DNA of 58,443 nucleotides from Myxococcales bacterium (GCA_023954815.1 JAGSHB010000015.1:1-58443), one strand, 5' to 3'; shown: positions 25,634 to 34,778, numbered from the stretch's first letter. Notes: generated by a model not told the origin, from the letters alone. A program made the numbers and translations.

Positions 25634-25819
25634 CAAGCAGTGTCGCGAATACTGAGCTCCATCATCCAGACCTGTAACGACATCGAACGTTCGCCGTCTC
25701 TCCTGAGCGGGATGTACTCGAAAGGGTCGTCACCGCGGATTGGCGAGGGGGCCGCTTGTGCTTGAGCGACCCGTGCGGGATGATCGCAGCGAACGCGAAC
25801 CTGCTTGCCGGAGGGCCCT

Positions 25820-26455
25820 TTGTTTGGATGGCTGACCCTGACTCTATTTGGCGTGCTGACCACGCAGCGAGCGAATGAGCGCGAGCTGATCGAGGCGTTG
25901 CAGCGCGGTGATGGGCGCGCGTGGCGTCAGGTGATGGAGGATTACGGACCGATGCTTGTCGCCTACGCAACACGTCTGCTCAAGAGCCGCGCCGCGGCCG
26001 AAGAGGCTGTGCAGGAGGCCGTCGTGTCCGTTCACGGCGGCATTGAGCGATTTGAGGGGCGGTGCTCGCTCAAGAGTTGGCTGTTTCGTGCGGTCCACAA
26101 CAAGTCCATCGACGAGCTGCGCCGCAACAAGCGCTTCGCCACGCCAAACCGCGATGAGGACGCCGAGTGGGAGCGCCGCTTTGGCCCGCGCATGTGGGCC
26201 GATCCGCCAAAGCAATGGGCTGGAACGGTGGACGCGAAGATCGACGCCAAACGAGTCCTCGATGTGGTTCGCTCGGAGGTTGAGAACCTGCCGCACACCC
26301 ACAGGCAGGTGCTCCTGATGAAAGAGGTCCACGGCCTCAGCTCGAAAGAGGTCTGCGACGTCCTCGAAATCTCGCCCGCGAACCTGCGTGTCTCGCTCCA
26401 CCGTGCCCGCCGCGCCCTGCGCAATGCGGTCTCGCAGCAGCTTGGGGAGGCATAA
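25820..26455 (+). CDS. ECF-type RNA polymerase sigma factor
   Basis: A 211-residue sigma-70 family factor of ECF size. Region 2 is at about residues 38-98 (LLKSRAAAEEAVQEAV, CSLKSWLFRAVHNKSIDELR) and region 4 is the C-terminal third (LPHTHRQVLLMKEVHGLSSK, VCDVLEISPANLRVSLHRAR, a helix-turn-helix). It is followed after 2 bp by a zinc-finger anti-sigma gene, a standard autoregulated pair; target genes are unknown. The start is uncertain: TTG 25820 has GGAGGG 4 nt before it, while GTG 25853 and TTG 25805 are alternatives with weaker signals. Confidence 0.9.
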   Translation: MFGWLTLTLFGVLTTQRANERELIEALQRGDGRAWRQVMEDYGPMLVAYATRLLKSRAAAEEAVQEAVVSVHGGIERFEGRCSLKSWLFRAVHNKSIDELRRNKRFATPNRDEDAEWERRFGPRMWADPPKQWAGTVDAKIDAKRVLDVVRSEVENLPHTHRQVLLMKEVHGLSSKEVCDVLEISPANLRVSLHRARRALRNAVSQQLGEA

Positions 26456-26457
26456 CC

Positions 26458-26727
26458 ATGGGCATGCGCAAGTGCATCACGGTGATGGAAGAGATCGATC
26501 GCATCGTCGACGGGGAGGTGACGCGTATGGAGCGTCTGCGTTTCGCCGTGCACCTCGCGATGTGCGAGGACTGTAACCGCTATTTCAAGCAGTACGTATC
26601 CGTTCGGACCGCCCTCGGCAAAGTTGAGCCGTCCGACCTGCCCGCTGACTTCAGCGACGTGATGGGGCGTATTTTAAAGGGCGCCAACATCGCCTTTGAC
26701 GACAGTGAGCAGGCGAGCGAGACATAG
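26458..26727 (+). CDS. Zinc-finger anti-sigma factor (ZAS type)
   Basis: An 89-residue soluble protein with H32-x3-C36-x2-C39 (HLAMCEDC) and Cys6 as a plausible fourth ligand, the pattern of ZAS anti-sigma factors that hold an ECF sigma inactive until a redox or other signal releases it. No membrane helix is present, so sensing would be cytoplasmic. ATG 26458 has GGAGG 7 nt upstream, inside the sigma gene's end, showing coupling. The acidic tail is short. Confidence 0.88.
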   Translation: MGMRKCITVMEEIDRIVDGEVTRMERLRFAVHLAMCEDCNRYFKQYVSVRTALGKVEPSDLPADFSDVMGRILKGANIAFDDSEQASET

Positions 26728-26885
26728 GGCTCGTCACGTAGATTCAGCTGCCAGCGCGCCGCTTACGACTTGGCCCAATTCCGCTAGACCCTGCCCAGAT
26801 GGTGCAGCCCAAAACGTGCGATATGCCCGAGATTATCGGGATCTCCGTGCCTGACCCGCTTACGAATCGACAGCATTCCAAAACG

Positions 26886-26923
26886 ACTCAGGGCCACGCG
26901 GACGTGTCCGCGTGGCCCTGAGT
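26886..26923 (-). terminator. 18-bp stem-loop terminator after the large Cys-rich lipoprotein gene
   Basis: ACTCAGGGCCACGCGGAC (26886-26903) pairs perfectly with 26906-26923 around a GT centre (in practice a CGTG tetraloop). On the minus strand the stem is followed by CGTTTTGGAA. It lies 19 bp beyond the stop at 26942 and may also stop transcripts from the plus-strand anti-sigma gene. Confidence 0.85.
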
Positions 26924-26941
26924 GCGTCATCCATTGGCAGA

Positions 26942-29900
26942 CTAGGGCGCGGGGGTCTTGCCGCCATCGCCGATCGGGCCACTGACTTTCACGCTCTTAC
27001 AGGAGGTGATGCCTGTACTTGTCGACTGCACAGTGTAGCTCTGATTGCCCTGGGTCGTTTGGCCAACCATTGTGTAGTACCCGGTCGATGCGTTGTCCTC
27101 GATACCGTAGAAATACGTGTGGTAGGACGGGTGACCGAAGTAGTACGTGCCAGCAGCCGTTCCGGTGTATCCCGTTCTCACCACGTAGCCGCGGTAGCGA
27201 TTCGACTTCGGATCGCGGTAGGCGCCGGCGAGCACTGTTCCACTGCCGTAGTTGTCGATGCCGCGGAAGTAGTCCGAGCCCGTGCTGCCGAACTTCCGGT
27301 CGTAGATCTTATTCGGGACGTGATAGTACCCCTTCACCAGCCATGCATCGTAGCCATTGGTCGTGACCGATGTGTTCTGAGATTGACCGGCGAGCCACAG
27401 GTATGAGCTGTAGGGCTTGACTGCGTAGAACACGTCGTAGCCCTTGCCGCCGTACCACCAAGTGCTCACGTTGGAGCCTGAACTCGACCAACGGGTGACA
27501 ACGCCATCGTACGCGCCGTACTTGGGCTGATTGGTCCGACCAACCGCATAAATGTAGCCCTTCGAGTAGGTGATCGCATAGAACTCATAATTGTACGACG
27601 CGGTCAGAACCTTGCCGATCTTGTATTTGCCCCAGACGTAGCCACCGTTGTTGTTCAAGCGAACAACCCAACCCGAGGCGCGGCCAGGATTGACGCCGTA
27701 CGTGGTGCCGGAGACGTACATGTTGCCCGCTCCGTCGTGAACGATGCCGGAGAACCTGTCTGTCGTCTTCGATGCGATGCGGTACGTGTTGTAGAGAATC
27801 TTACCGTTGATATCGAAGCGGATGATCCAGCCAACATAGCCGTAGGTGCTGTTGAGGTACCGGTATCCGACTGCAATGAACGTGTTCGCAGTCTTCGTCG
27901 CTGTGACGCCCAGCAACTGGTCTGTGGTGGTGCTCGCTGCGACGGTCTTGGCCCAAATGACCTTGCCCGACTTGTCACGGCGAACGATGTAGCCCTCGTA
28001 GCCCTTGCCACTGACGTATGTGGTACCGACTGCGACGGTGCCGAGATCCGATGCACGCGCGACACTGAACAGGTAGTCCGTGCTGCTGCCGCCGTACGTG
28101 CTCGTCCATACCCGGCACTTGCAGCTACCACTTGTGCAGATGCTGTAGCTACCCGCTTCGCACGTGTAGTTCTCGTACGCAGGCGAGTGCGTGCAGGCGC
28201 CCGTCTTGGCGTTGCAGCCGTCGGTTGAGCACTTGGTGCTGTCAGCGCAGTTCTTCTTCACACCTGGCTTGCACAGACCCTTGTAGCAGGTGTCTTTCAG
28301 GGTGCAGGCGTTGCCGTCCGAGCACGGCGCCGTGTTGATGAGGTACTGGCACTTGCCGGTGCTCGCGTTGCAGCTATCGGTCGTGCAGACTTTGCCGTCA
28401 TTGCAGACTGTGGTCTTGCCCACGCAGGTGCCCTTGGACGTGCATGTGTCGCTGGTGGTGCACAGCTTGCCGTCGGAGCAGGGGAAGCCACTCAAGATCT
28501 TGTAGACACAGGCGCCAGTGGTCTTGCTGCAGCTGTCGGCCGTACAGGCCTTCTTGTCATTGCAGAGCACGGGCTTGCCGACGCAAATACCGCTGGTGTT
28601 GCAGACGTCTGGCTTGGTGCACAGGTTGCCATCACTGCATGACGTGCCGGCCGTGATCTTGTTGTAGCACTTACCACTGACGCAAGTGTCAGCGGTGCAA
28701 GAGTTCTTGTCGTTGCAGTCTGTGTGGATCTTGCACTGGCAGGTCCATGGCCCACCCAAACACTTGCCCGTCTTGCAGACATCCGGCTTGGTGCAAGCTT
28801 GCCCGTCCGAGCAAAGTGTCCCGTCTTTCTTGGGTTTCAACCCACAATTTGCAGTCTTCGGGTCACACACACCCAAGCTGCATGCCGTGCCTTTGCAGAG
28901 TTTCGGGTTGGTGCCCTTGCATGCGCCGGACTGGCAGGTATCCGTCTGCGTACAGAGGTTGGCATCGTTGCATTTGAGACCGTTCGCTTTGGGCTTCTTA
29001 CCGCACGCGCCGCTCTTGGGATCGCAGATGCCTGTGTTGCACTGGTCACTGGCGCAGCTTTTGGGGTTCGTCCCTTTGCAGACGCCGGCGGTATCGCACT
29101 TGTCCGTTTGAGTGCACAGGTTGGCGTCGTTGCAGGAGGTGCCAGATGGCGCCGCTTTCAAGGCGCACTTATTGCCCTTTTCGTCGCAGTAGCCAGCCTT
29201 GCACGCGTTCAGATTGCTCTGGCAGATCCGGGCCTTGCCCGAGCCACAGGTGCCCTTGCCGTTGCAGATTTCGTTTGTGGTGCAGTATTGGCCATCGTTG
29301 CATTTGGTGCCCGACGCCTTGGGTTTCTTGACGCATTGATTCTTCGTCTCGTCGCAGATACCGGTGTTGCACGTGTCAGCTGCGGAGCCGCAGTTCTTCG
29401 CAGGTCCGGCGGTGCACTTACCGGCGCTATCGCACTTGTCGTTATCCGTGCAGAATTTACCGTCGTCACAGGTCTCGCCCGCTTTCTTTGGCTTCTTGCC
29501 GCACTTGCCAGTGCTGGCCGTGCAAATGGCGAAGTTGCACGCATCATTGAAGCTGCTGCAGTCCTTCTGTGTACCAGCGATGCACGTACCCTTCTTGCAG
29601 CTGTCTTTCTGGGTGCAGAGGCTCTTGTCAGCGTCGCAGACTGTGCCATCGGCCTTGGCGGTGGTGCCGCACTTGCCGGTCTTGGCGCTACATGCGTCGT
29701 TTGTGCATGGGTTGTTGTCATTGCAGACCTTGGCGGTGCCGCCGCTGCATGAACCCTTGTTGCACTTCATGTTCAAGACGCAGAGGTTGCCACCCTGACA
29801 CGCCTTGCCATCCTGCGGCGCGGCGTCGAACTTGCAGTCGCCCTTCACGCAGGAATCCGTCGTGCATGGGTTATTGTCGTTGCACTCTTTGTTGCTCGTG

Positions 29901-31558
29901 CAGCCGCAGCCCTCAACTGTCTTGTCGATGGCCGTGGTCACGCACTTGCCCGACTTGCACGCTGTGATGGTGCATTTGTCGTCGTCTTCGCACTTGGCCT
30001 TGTCGTCCACGTTGTTCTTGCAGCCCGTCTTGGGGTCACAGGATTCGACGGTGCACGGGTTGTTGTCGTTGCAGGTCTTGATGCCGGGCGTGTTGATGCA
30101 CTTGCCCGTCTTTGGGTCGCAGGAATCAAACGTACAGCCGACGCCGTCGTCGCAGGGCTTCTTTTGGCCGACGCAGCCGCCGTTTTCACAGGTGTCCTCT
30201 TCGGTGCAGGTCTTGCCGTCGTCGCAATCGCCGGGAGCCGCGGGGTGCACACAACCCTTGAGTGGGTCACAGTTGTCGGCGGTGCAGGGGTTGCCATCAT
30301 CGCACTTCTTGTCCACTTCGCCGACGCAGGCCGCTTCTTTACAGGCGGACTTGCTGGTGCAGGTGCTGCCGTCGTCGCAGACTTTGCCTTCCTTCAGCGC
30401 GACCATCCCGCACTGCCCCGTCTTCACGTCGCAAGTGTTGACGCCGCACTCGCTGTCGCCGCCTTTGTCGCAAACAACCTTCTTGTCGAGGTCGACGACG
30501 CACTCCTCCAACTTCACATCGCAGAAGTAGGGCTGACAGATAGTGCTTTCCTTGCAGTCTTTGTCCTCTTTGCACTTGCAGATATTCGACGTCGCCACGC
30601 ACTCGCCCTTGGGATTACATTTTTCTCCCTCAGTGCACTTGTCGTCATCGTCACAGGCGCTGCCATTCCGAATCGTCGTCGCGGTGCAGCCAACGGCCAG
30701 ATCGCAAGCCATGTCGAAGCAGGATCCGTCCTCCTCGCAGACGGTATCCTTCGCCTTGTGCACACAGCCCGTCTTCGGGTCGCAGCTATCGTCGGTACAA
30801 GCGATCCCGTCATTGCAGGACTCATTGCCGGAGGTCTTGCACTTGCCCTCTTTGCAGGTGCCGTCGCCGGTGCAGGGGTTGCCGTCGTCACAGTCGACTG
30901 CGGCCGTGATCGGGTCGTGCTTGATCTCCGTATTCTGGTCGCAGTAGTCCTTCGTGCAAGGGTCCCCATCGTCGTAGGCGGTGTCTGGCGCAGCGCCGCA
31001 CTTGCCTTCCTGGCACCAGTTGCCGCAGACGCCGATGCCGCACGCGGTCTCGTCTGCTTTCGCTGTCACAGAGCATTCTTTCGCGAGGTCGCACGCGGCG
31101 ATTTCGCACTCGCCGATGCTCTTGCCAGCGTCACACGGCGTGCCGACGGGTTTGGCCATCAGGTTGCAGCCACCCTTGTCGTCGCATCTCGCCACTTCGC
31201 ACGCGCTCTCGGTCAGTGTCGGGTCGTTGCAGGTCGAGCCGGTCGCCTTGAAATCCCACGCGCAGATGCCCTCGTTGCAACGCGGCAAACTGCACGGCGT
31301 CTTTCCGAGCTCGTTGTTGCAGTCGAAGTCCGTCGTGCACTTGGTGCCGGTCGGCACGTCCGGCTTCACCGCCGTATCCACGCCGACACTCGTGTCCGTT
31401 TTTCCGCCGGTATCCACGCCGGTACTGGTGTCCATCAGCGGGCCATCGATCGACTCTTCGATCGGTTGGCCGCATGCGGCGGACATGACTGCGATGGTGG
31501 CCAGGGCGGCCAGCAATCCACGGTTGGTGGGAATAATTCGGGAAAGTCGAATGTTCAC
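26942..31558 (-). CDS. Giant Cys-rich repeat lipoprotein with C-terminal seven-repeat beta-propeller
   Basis: A 1538-residue predicted lipoprotein. The signal peptide ends at SAAC (Cys29), a slightly unusual lipobox, followed by a Thr/Asp-rich linker (TDTSVGVDTAVKPDV). Residues about 60-1148 are an estimated forty Cys-rich units, such as CDDGNPCTADNCDPLKGCVH and CNDANLCTQTDTC. The last about 390 residues have few cysteines and contain seven repeats of the form (T/S/Y)D-x-(F/L)-x-x-(V/I), then AVG-x-T, then G-(Y/W)-(I/V)-V-R, as in SBBP-like beta-propellers. Function is unknown; a long disulfide-stapled stalk with a binding head is inferred. GTG 31558 has GGAG 6 nt upstream and directly precedes the signal peptide. 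Confidence 0.85.
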   Translation of the reverse strand: MNIRLSRIIPTNRGLLAALATIAVMSAACGQPIEESIDGPLMDTSTGVDTGGKTDTSVGVDTAVKPDVPTGTKCTTDFDCNNELGKTPCSLPRCNEGICAWDFKATGSTCNDPTLTESACEVARCDDKGGCNLMAKPVGTPCDAGKSIGECEIAACDLAKECSVTAKADETACGIGVCGNWCQEGKCGAAPDTAYDDGDPCTKDYCDQNTEIKHDPITAAVDCDDGNPCTGDGTCKEGKCKTSGNESCNDGIACTDDSCDPKTGCVHKAKDTVCEEDGSCFDMACDLAVGCTATTIRNGSACDDDDKCTEGEKCNPKGECVATSNICKCKEDKDCKESTICQPYFCDVKLEECVVDLDKKVVCDKGGDSECGVNTCDVKTGQCGMVALKEGKVCDDGSTCTSKSACKEAACVGEVDKKCDDGNPCTADNCDPLKGCVHPAAPGDCDDGKTCTEEDTCENGGCVGQKKPCDDGVGCTFDSCDPKTGKCINTPGIKTCNDNNPCTVESCDPKTGCKNNVDDKAKCEDDDKCTITACKSGKCVTTAIDKTVEGCGCTSNKECNDNNPCTTDSCVKGDCKFDAAPQDGKACQGGNLCVLNMKCNKGSCSGGTAKVCNDNNPCTNDACSAKTGKCGTTAKADGTVCDADKSLCTQKDSCKKGTCIAGTQKDCSSFNDACNFAICTASTGKCGKKPKKAGETCDDGKFCTDNDKCDSAGKCTAGPAKNCGSAADTCNTGICDETKNQCVKKPKASGTKCNDGQYCTTNEICNGKGTCGSGKARICQSNLNACKAGYCDEKGNKCALKAAPSGTSCNDANLCTQTDKCDTAGVCKGTNPKSCASDQCNTGICDPKSGACGKKPKANGLKCNDANLCTQTDTCQSGACKGTNPKLCKGTACSLGVCDPKTANCGLKPKKDGTLCSDGQACTKPDVCKTGKCLGGPWTCQCKIHTDCNDKNSCTADTCVSGKCYNKITAGTSCSDGNLCTKPDVCNTSGICVGKPVLCNDKKACTADSCSKTTGACVYKILSGFPCSDGKLCTTSDTCTSKGTCVGKTTVCNDGKVCTTDSCNASTGKCQYLINTAPCSDGNACTLKDTCYKGLCKPGVKKNCADSTKCSTDGCNAKTGACTHSPAYENYTCEAGSYSICTSGSCKCRVWTSTYGGSSTDYLFSVARASDLGTVAVGTTYVSGKGYEGYIVRRDKSGKVIWAKTVAASTTTDQLLGVTATKTANTFIAVGYRYLNSTYGYVGWIIRFDINGKILYNTYRIASKTTDRFSGIVHDGAGNMYVSGTTYGVNPGRASGWVVRLNNNGGYVWGKYKIGKVLTASYNYEFYAITYSKGYIYAVGRTNQPKYGAYDGVVTRWSSSGSNVSTWWYGGKGYDVFYAVKPYSSYLWLAGQSQNTSVTTNGYDAWLVKGYYHVPNKIYDRKFGSTGSDYFRGIDNYGSGTVLAGAYRDPKSNRYRGYVVRTGYTGTAAGTYYFGHPSYHTYFYGIEDNASTGYYTMVGQTTQGNQSYTVQSTSTGITSCKSVKVSGPIGDGGKTPAP

Positions 31559-31639
31559 GACGTGCTCCGTGGCCCGCGATGTGGGCGCGCGTCGGCAAAA
31601 AGCCGTTCCAGTAGGCCCAAGGCGGGCAGGGTCCGCGGT

Positions 31640-31669
31640 ATCGTACTGAGGCCCTGGCCACCCTGTCAA
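31640..31669 (-). promoter_or_regulatory. Candidate sigma-70 promoter for the giant lipoprotein gene
   Basis: On the minus strand TTGACA (31669-31664), a perfect -35 consensus, and TACGAT (31645-31640) are spaced 18 nt apart. Transcription would start near 31633, giving a leader of about 75 nt before GTG 31558. It falls in the gap after the CPBP protease gene. Confidence 0.5.
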
Positions 31670-31760
31670 AGAACTGTGAGTGCCATTCGCAGGTGCGGCG
31701 GGCCTGTGGGGTGACGATGAGTCCGCGTTGGGTGTGCGAAAAGCCGTGGCGACCCCAAAA

Positions 31761-32570
31761 TCAGCGCGCGATGACGATCAGAATCCAAACGTCGTACAGG
31801 GCGTGCGTCCAGGCAGCGACAGCAAACCCTCGGGCTAGGTACAGCGACGCGAAAACCAGGCCCGCCACCGTGCGAAACACCATCGCACCCCAAGAAAATG
31901 GCTCTGCGAGGTGGTGCACGCCTGCGAATACCAGCGACGACACCAGCGCGAGCATGACCACCGGTCCCGCCCGATGTCGCCAATCCGGGCCCAGGGATGC
32001 GCGGGCGATCAGGCCGATGCAGCCCAGTCGAAAGACCAACTCTTCATGTAGGCCCGCACCGGCGCTGATCACGAGGCCAGTAATTGGCGGTACGTGCGGA
32101 GACGGATCTGCGGTCGCTCCGAGCACCGTCAGCCATGGCGAGATCGCGCTCGCCGGCACGCGGGCGAACTCGAGCAATTGGTCCGTCATCCATGTCGATG
32201 CGATGCCGGTCAACAAGGCGTAGAGACTGCATTCGACCAGGAGCGGCGGCAGCATTTTCCAAGACACCCGCTCGCGACGTCTCAGAACGATCAGCACGCC
32301 GACGTTGATCGCCAGCAACGCGCCGTAAAACGCTCCCCACGGTCGCCATCCCACCCAACCCGCCGTCGCAAAGGCCATGGACAACGTACTCGTGAGCAGG
32401 TCGGCGCCATTGCGGGCTTCTGGCAGCACGAGGCTCCCGAGCCCATAGAGCACCAGCAACGGCAGCGTCAGCGCGGCGGCGGTCAATGGCGTGCGGGTCT
32501 CGTGTAGGTAGACTCGGAGTGCACTCGGCGCGGTCGCGCCGCCTTTACGTCTGTTTTTCGGGGAGGCCAT
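31761..32570 (-). CDS. CPBP family intramembrane metalloprotease
   Basis: A 269-residue multi-helix membrane protein with the CPBP (Abi/Rce1-like) active-site motifs: E176-E177-x3-R181 in LHEELVFR, H219-H220 in FAGVHH, and H256-x3-D260 in WTHALYD. The superfamily includes CAAX proteases, bacteriocin-immunity proteins and the myxosortases that process MYXO-CTERM tails. Which role applies here cannot be decided from this sequence alone, but a MYXO-CTERM-like substrate lies 7 kb away. It starts 6 bp after the metallophosphoesterase gene, in one operon with it and the aminotransferase. Confidence 0.85.
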   Translation of the reverse strand: MASPKNRRKGGATAPSALRVYLHETRTPLTAAALTLPLLVLYGLGSLVLPEARNGADLLTSTLSMAFATAGWVGWRPWGAFYGALLAINVGVLIVLRRRERVSWKMLPPLLVECSLYALLTGIASTWMTDQLLEFARVPASAISPWLTVLGATADPSPHVPPITGLVISAGAGLHEELVFRLGCIGLIARASLGPDWRHRAGPVVMLALVSSLVFAGVHHLAEPFSWGAMVFRTVAGLVFASLYLARGFAVAAWTHALYDVWILIVIAR

Positions 32571-32576
32571 GGGGCG

Positions 32577-33554
32577 CTAGTGGCTCAACGGCCGCTGGGT
32601 CGCCGACTGCATCAGGTCACTGCGGTCCCGTTCAAAGATCCCAGCTGTGTCGTTCCACTTGTACGATTGGACCTCACGCAGGCCACGGTCATCACCGAGC
32701 GTCAGTACGTTGAAATGAGCCACGTGGTCGTGTGCTGGCTTGTACCAAGTCGATGACCCGCAGCCGAGTATCCATGTCGAGCCATCCCCGGCGAGGGTGT
32801 GCTGCTGCGGCGGATGGGTGTGGCCATGCAGCAAGACCGTGGCGTCGATGTCTCGCAGCGTTGTCTTCAGAGCATCTCGGTCACGCAACAGTGAGGTGCG
32901 TTCCGACAACCCACTGCGCGTGTGCAGGTTGTGGTGCACGAGCACGATCCGGGTATGAATCTCAGGCGGTTCAGCGGCGACAAGCCCGCGAAGTCGGGAC
33001 AATTGCTCAGATCCGACTTCACCCCAGGCGAAGATCGGCGGTGCCGGAATGGCGCTCGACAAGCCATAGACGACGATGCCCGGGGCGATGGTTTTGGCGA
33101 ATGGATAGTGCTGGCGGCCTGCCTTTCGCACGCGCTCAAGGTCGGCAGGATCCACCGGGGTCGGCATCATCCACTGACCAAAGAACGACTCAAATCGTGA
33201 CGAGCGAAGCGCCCCTTGGGTGTACACATCGTGGTTGCCCGGAATGACCGTGACCCGCTCAGGGCCGCCCAGGGACGTCACCACTTGTTTGGCGCGGGCA
33301 AATTCCGACTCCAGCGCCAGATTGCTGAGATCACCCGTGATGACGACGTGATCCACATCCAGCCCCTGCGGTCCCAGCGCTGTCGGAAGTGCTTCCGCGA
33401 TGCGAATCGGGTGGGCATCGCGGCGCGCTCCCAGCAGGTTGGCGACACCGGTCACCCGCTTGTTCAGAAAGCGCGCCGGCGCTGTGCCGGTCAGATCCAG
33501 CACGTGCAAGTCGCTCAGGTGGGCGATGCGAATGGACTGCGGACGCTCGTGCAT
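32577..33554 (-). CDS. Metallophosphoesterase
   Basis: A 325-residue calcineurin-type phosphoesterase. The five metal-binding motifs are present: HLSDLH (D15-x-H17), ITGDLSN, VIPGNHDVYT, LVHHNLH and LLHGHTHPP. Relatives include cyclic-nucleotide phosphodiesterases, Ser/Thr phosphatases and UDP-diacylglucosamine hydrolases; the substrate is not evident. No signal peptide is seen. ATG 33554 directly follows the stop of the aminotransferase (TAG-ATG), with GGAGG 8 nt upstream. Confidence 0.93.
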   Translation of the reverse strand: MHERPQSIRIAHLSDLHVLDLTGTAPARFLNKRVTGVANLLGARRDAHPIRIAEALPTALGPQGLDVDHVVITGDLSNLALESEFARAKQVVTSLGGPERVTVIPGNHDVYTQGALRSSRFESFFGQWMMPTPVDPADLERVRKAGRQHYPFAKTIAPGIVVYGLSSAIPAPPIFAWGEVGSEQLSRLRGLVAAEPPEIHTRIVLVHHNLHTRSGLSERTSLLRDRDALKTTLRDIDATVLLHGHTHPPQQHTLAGDGSTWILGCGSSTWYKPAHDHVAHFNVLTLGDDRGLREVQSYKWNDTAGIFERDRSDLMQSATQRPLSH

Positions 33555-34778
33555 CTAGCTGCCTCCCAGATCGAGTTCGAGCCGTGGGCCATCGTAGACC
33601 AACTCGCCCCCGCTGCGCAGCCGATTGAGTGATCGATTCAAACGCTCGATGGCTACTGCAAGCTCGGGGACTGGCAGTGACATATAGCAGACACGAACCC
33701 ACTGGTCGTAGTGCGCGCCGAAGGCGACGCCGGGCGCTATCGACACGCCCTCATGCAGCAGCTCGGCGAGCCAGGTCAGCGTGGGCTTGCCGTTTAACTC
33801 CGCGCTGACATCGCAGAACACGTACCCGCCGCCCTGGGCCGGATGAAAGGTCGCCTCGAGGTGGCGATGGACGTGATCAGCCGCCGCCGCATACTTGTCC
33901 CGCGCCTCGGCCAGCCAAGCGTCACCTTCGTCGATGGCGGCCTTCGCAGCGCGCTGGCAGATCAGCGGTAGATTGTAGATCTGGTGGGTACTAACTCGTC
34001 GCGCCCGCTCCAACCAGCCCGGATCTCCGGCCAAAAAGCCGATTCTGATGCCCGCTAGCGCATAGCTCTTTGATGCCGTGTAGATCGACGCTGTGCGCTC
34101 GGCCATGCCGGGGAGATTGGCGATGAAACGGTGCTTGTGGGGCGCGAAAGCGTGATCGCAATAGGCCTCATCACTGATCAGCCACAGATCATGGCGCTGG
34201 CAAAATTGCGCCACCTCCAGCTGCTGCGCGGCGGTGAGTACGGTGCCATCAGGGTTGTTGGGCGAGCATAGATAGACGGTCGTGGTTTGGTCTGTGAGCG
34301 CTCCCTCCAACGATGCGGTGACGTCAGCGCCGGCCCGCAAACGATCATAGAAGGGCACCTGCACCGGATTCGCGCCGCAGGACAGCGTGATGCCGCGCAC
34401 GAGCGGCCAAAAAGGGGCGAGGAGCATGACGTCGTCGCCTGCGCCCGCAAACGTACGAATGGCAGCTTGCACCGCGCCAGTCGCGCCCGGAGTGACGTGA
34501 ACGCGATCCACGTCGAGCCCCTGAAGGCCGAGGTCGGTCCACCGCTGGCAGAACGACGATCGCAGCCCAACATCTCCCGCCGGGCTGCTGTAGGGATAGA
34601 GCTCGCGGCCACTGGCGACGCGATCGAGCATGGCGGCTGCAGGCGGTTTGAGCCACGTATCACCGATATGCAGCGGCAAAGCCGGCTCGGGGAGACTTCG
34701 CATGAGCGGTAGCAAACGCGTAAATACAGCAGGCTGCAGGGAGTTGGAGGCAGATGAGAGCGCAGGAAAGCGGGGCAT
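33555..34778 (-). CDS. Class I/II PLP-dependent aminotransferase
   Basis: A 407-residue fold-type I aminotransferase. The PLP-binding lysine is in SKSYALAGIRIGF (about residue 236), with PNNPDGT, WLISDEAYCDHAF and VHVTPGATGAVQ marking the coenzyme site. It is closest in look to aspartate/tyrosine-type transaminases; the amino acid is unknown. ATG 34778 has GGAG 3-4 nt upstream. First gene of the aminotransferase-metallophosphoesterase-CPBP operon, divergent from the YfgM-like gene across 221 bp. Confidence 0.92.
   Translation of the reverse strand: MPRFPALSSASNSLQPAVFTRLLPLMRSLPEPALPLHIGDTWLKPPAAAMLDRVASGRELYPYSSPAGDVGLRSSFCQRWTDLGLQGLDVDRVHVTPGATGAVQAAIRTFAGAGDDVMLLAPFWPLVRGITLSCGANPVQVPFYDRLRAGADVTASLEGALTDQTTTVYLCSPNNPDGTVLTAAQQLEVAQFCQRHDLWLISDEAYCDHAFAPHKHRFIANLPGMAERTASIYTASKSYALAGIRIGFLAGDPGWLERARRVSTHQIYNLPLICQRAAKAAIDEGDAWLAEARDKYAAAADHVHRHLEATFHPAQGGGYVFCDVSAELNGKPTLTWLAELLHEGVSIAPGVAFGAHYDQWVRVCYMSLPVPELAVAIERLNRSLNRLRSGGELVYDGPRLELDLGGS

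Noticed and set aside
25828-25878. Short 16-codon frame overlapping the sigma factor start
   Set aside because: It could be a regulatory leader peptide, but no conservation can be judged and its distance from GGAGGG is too long. It is mentioned only under the sigma-factor finding.
30164-31714. A 516-codon plus-strand frame rich in Ala and Val
   Set aside because: It is antisense to the giant Cys-rich gene. The periodic composition reflects the Asp/Cys repeat codons read backwards, and no domain is seen.
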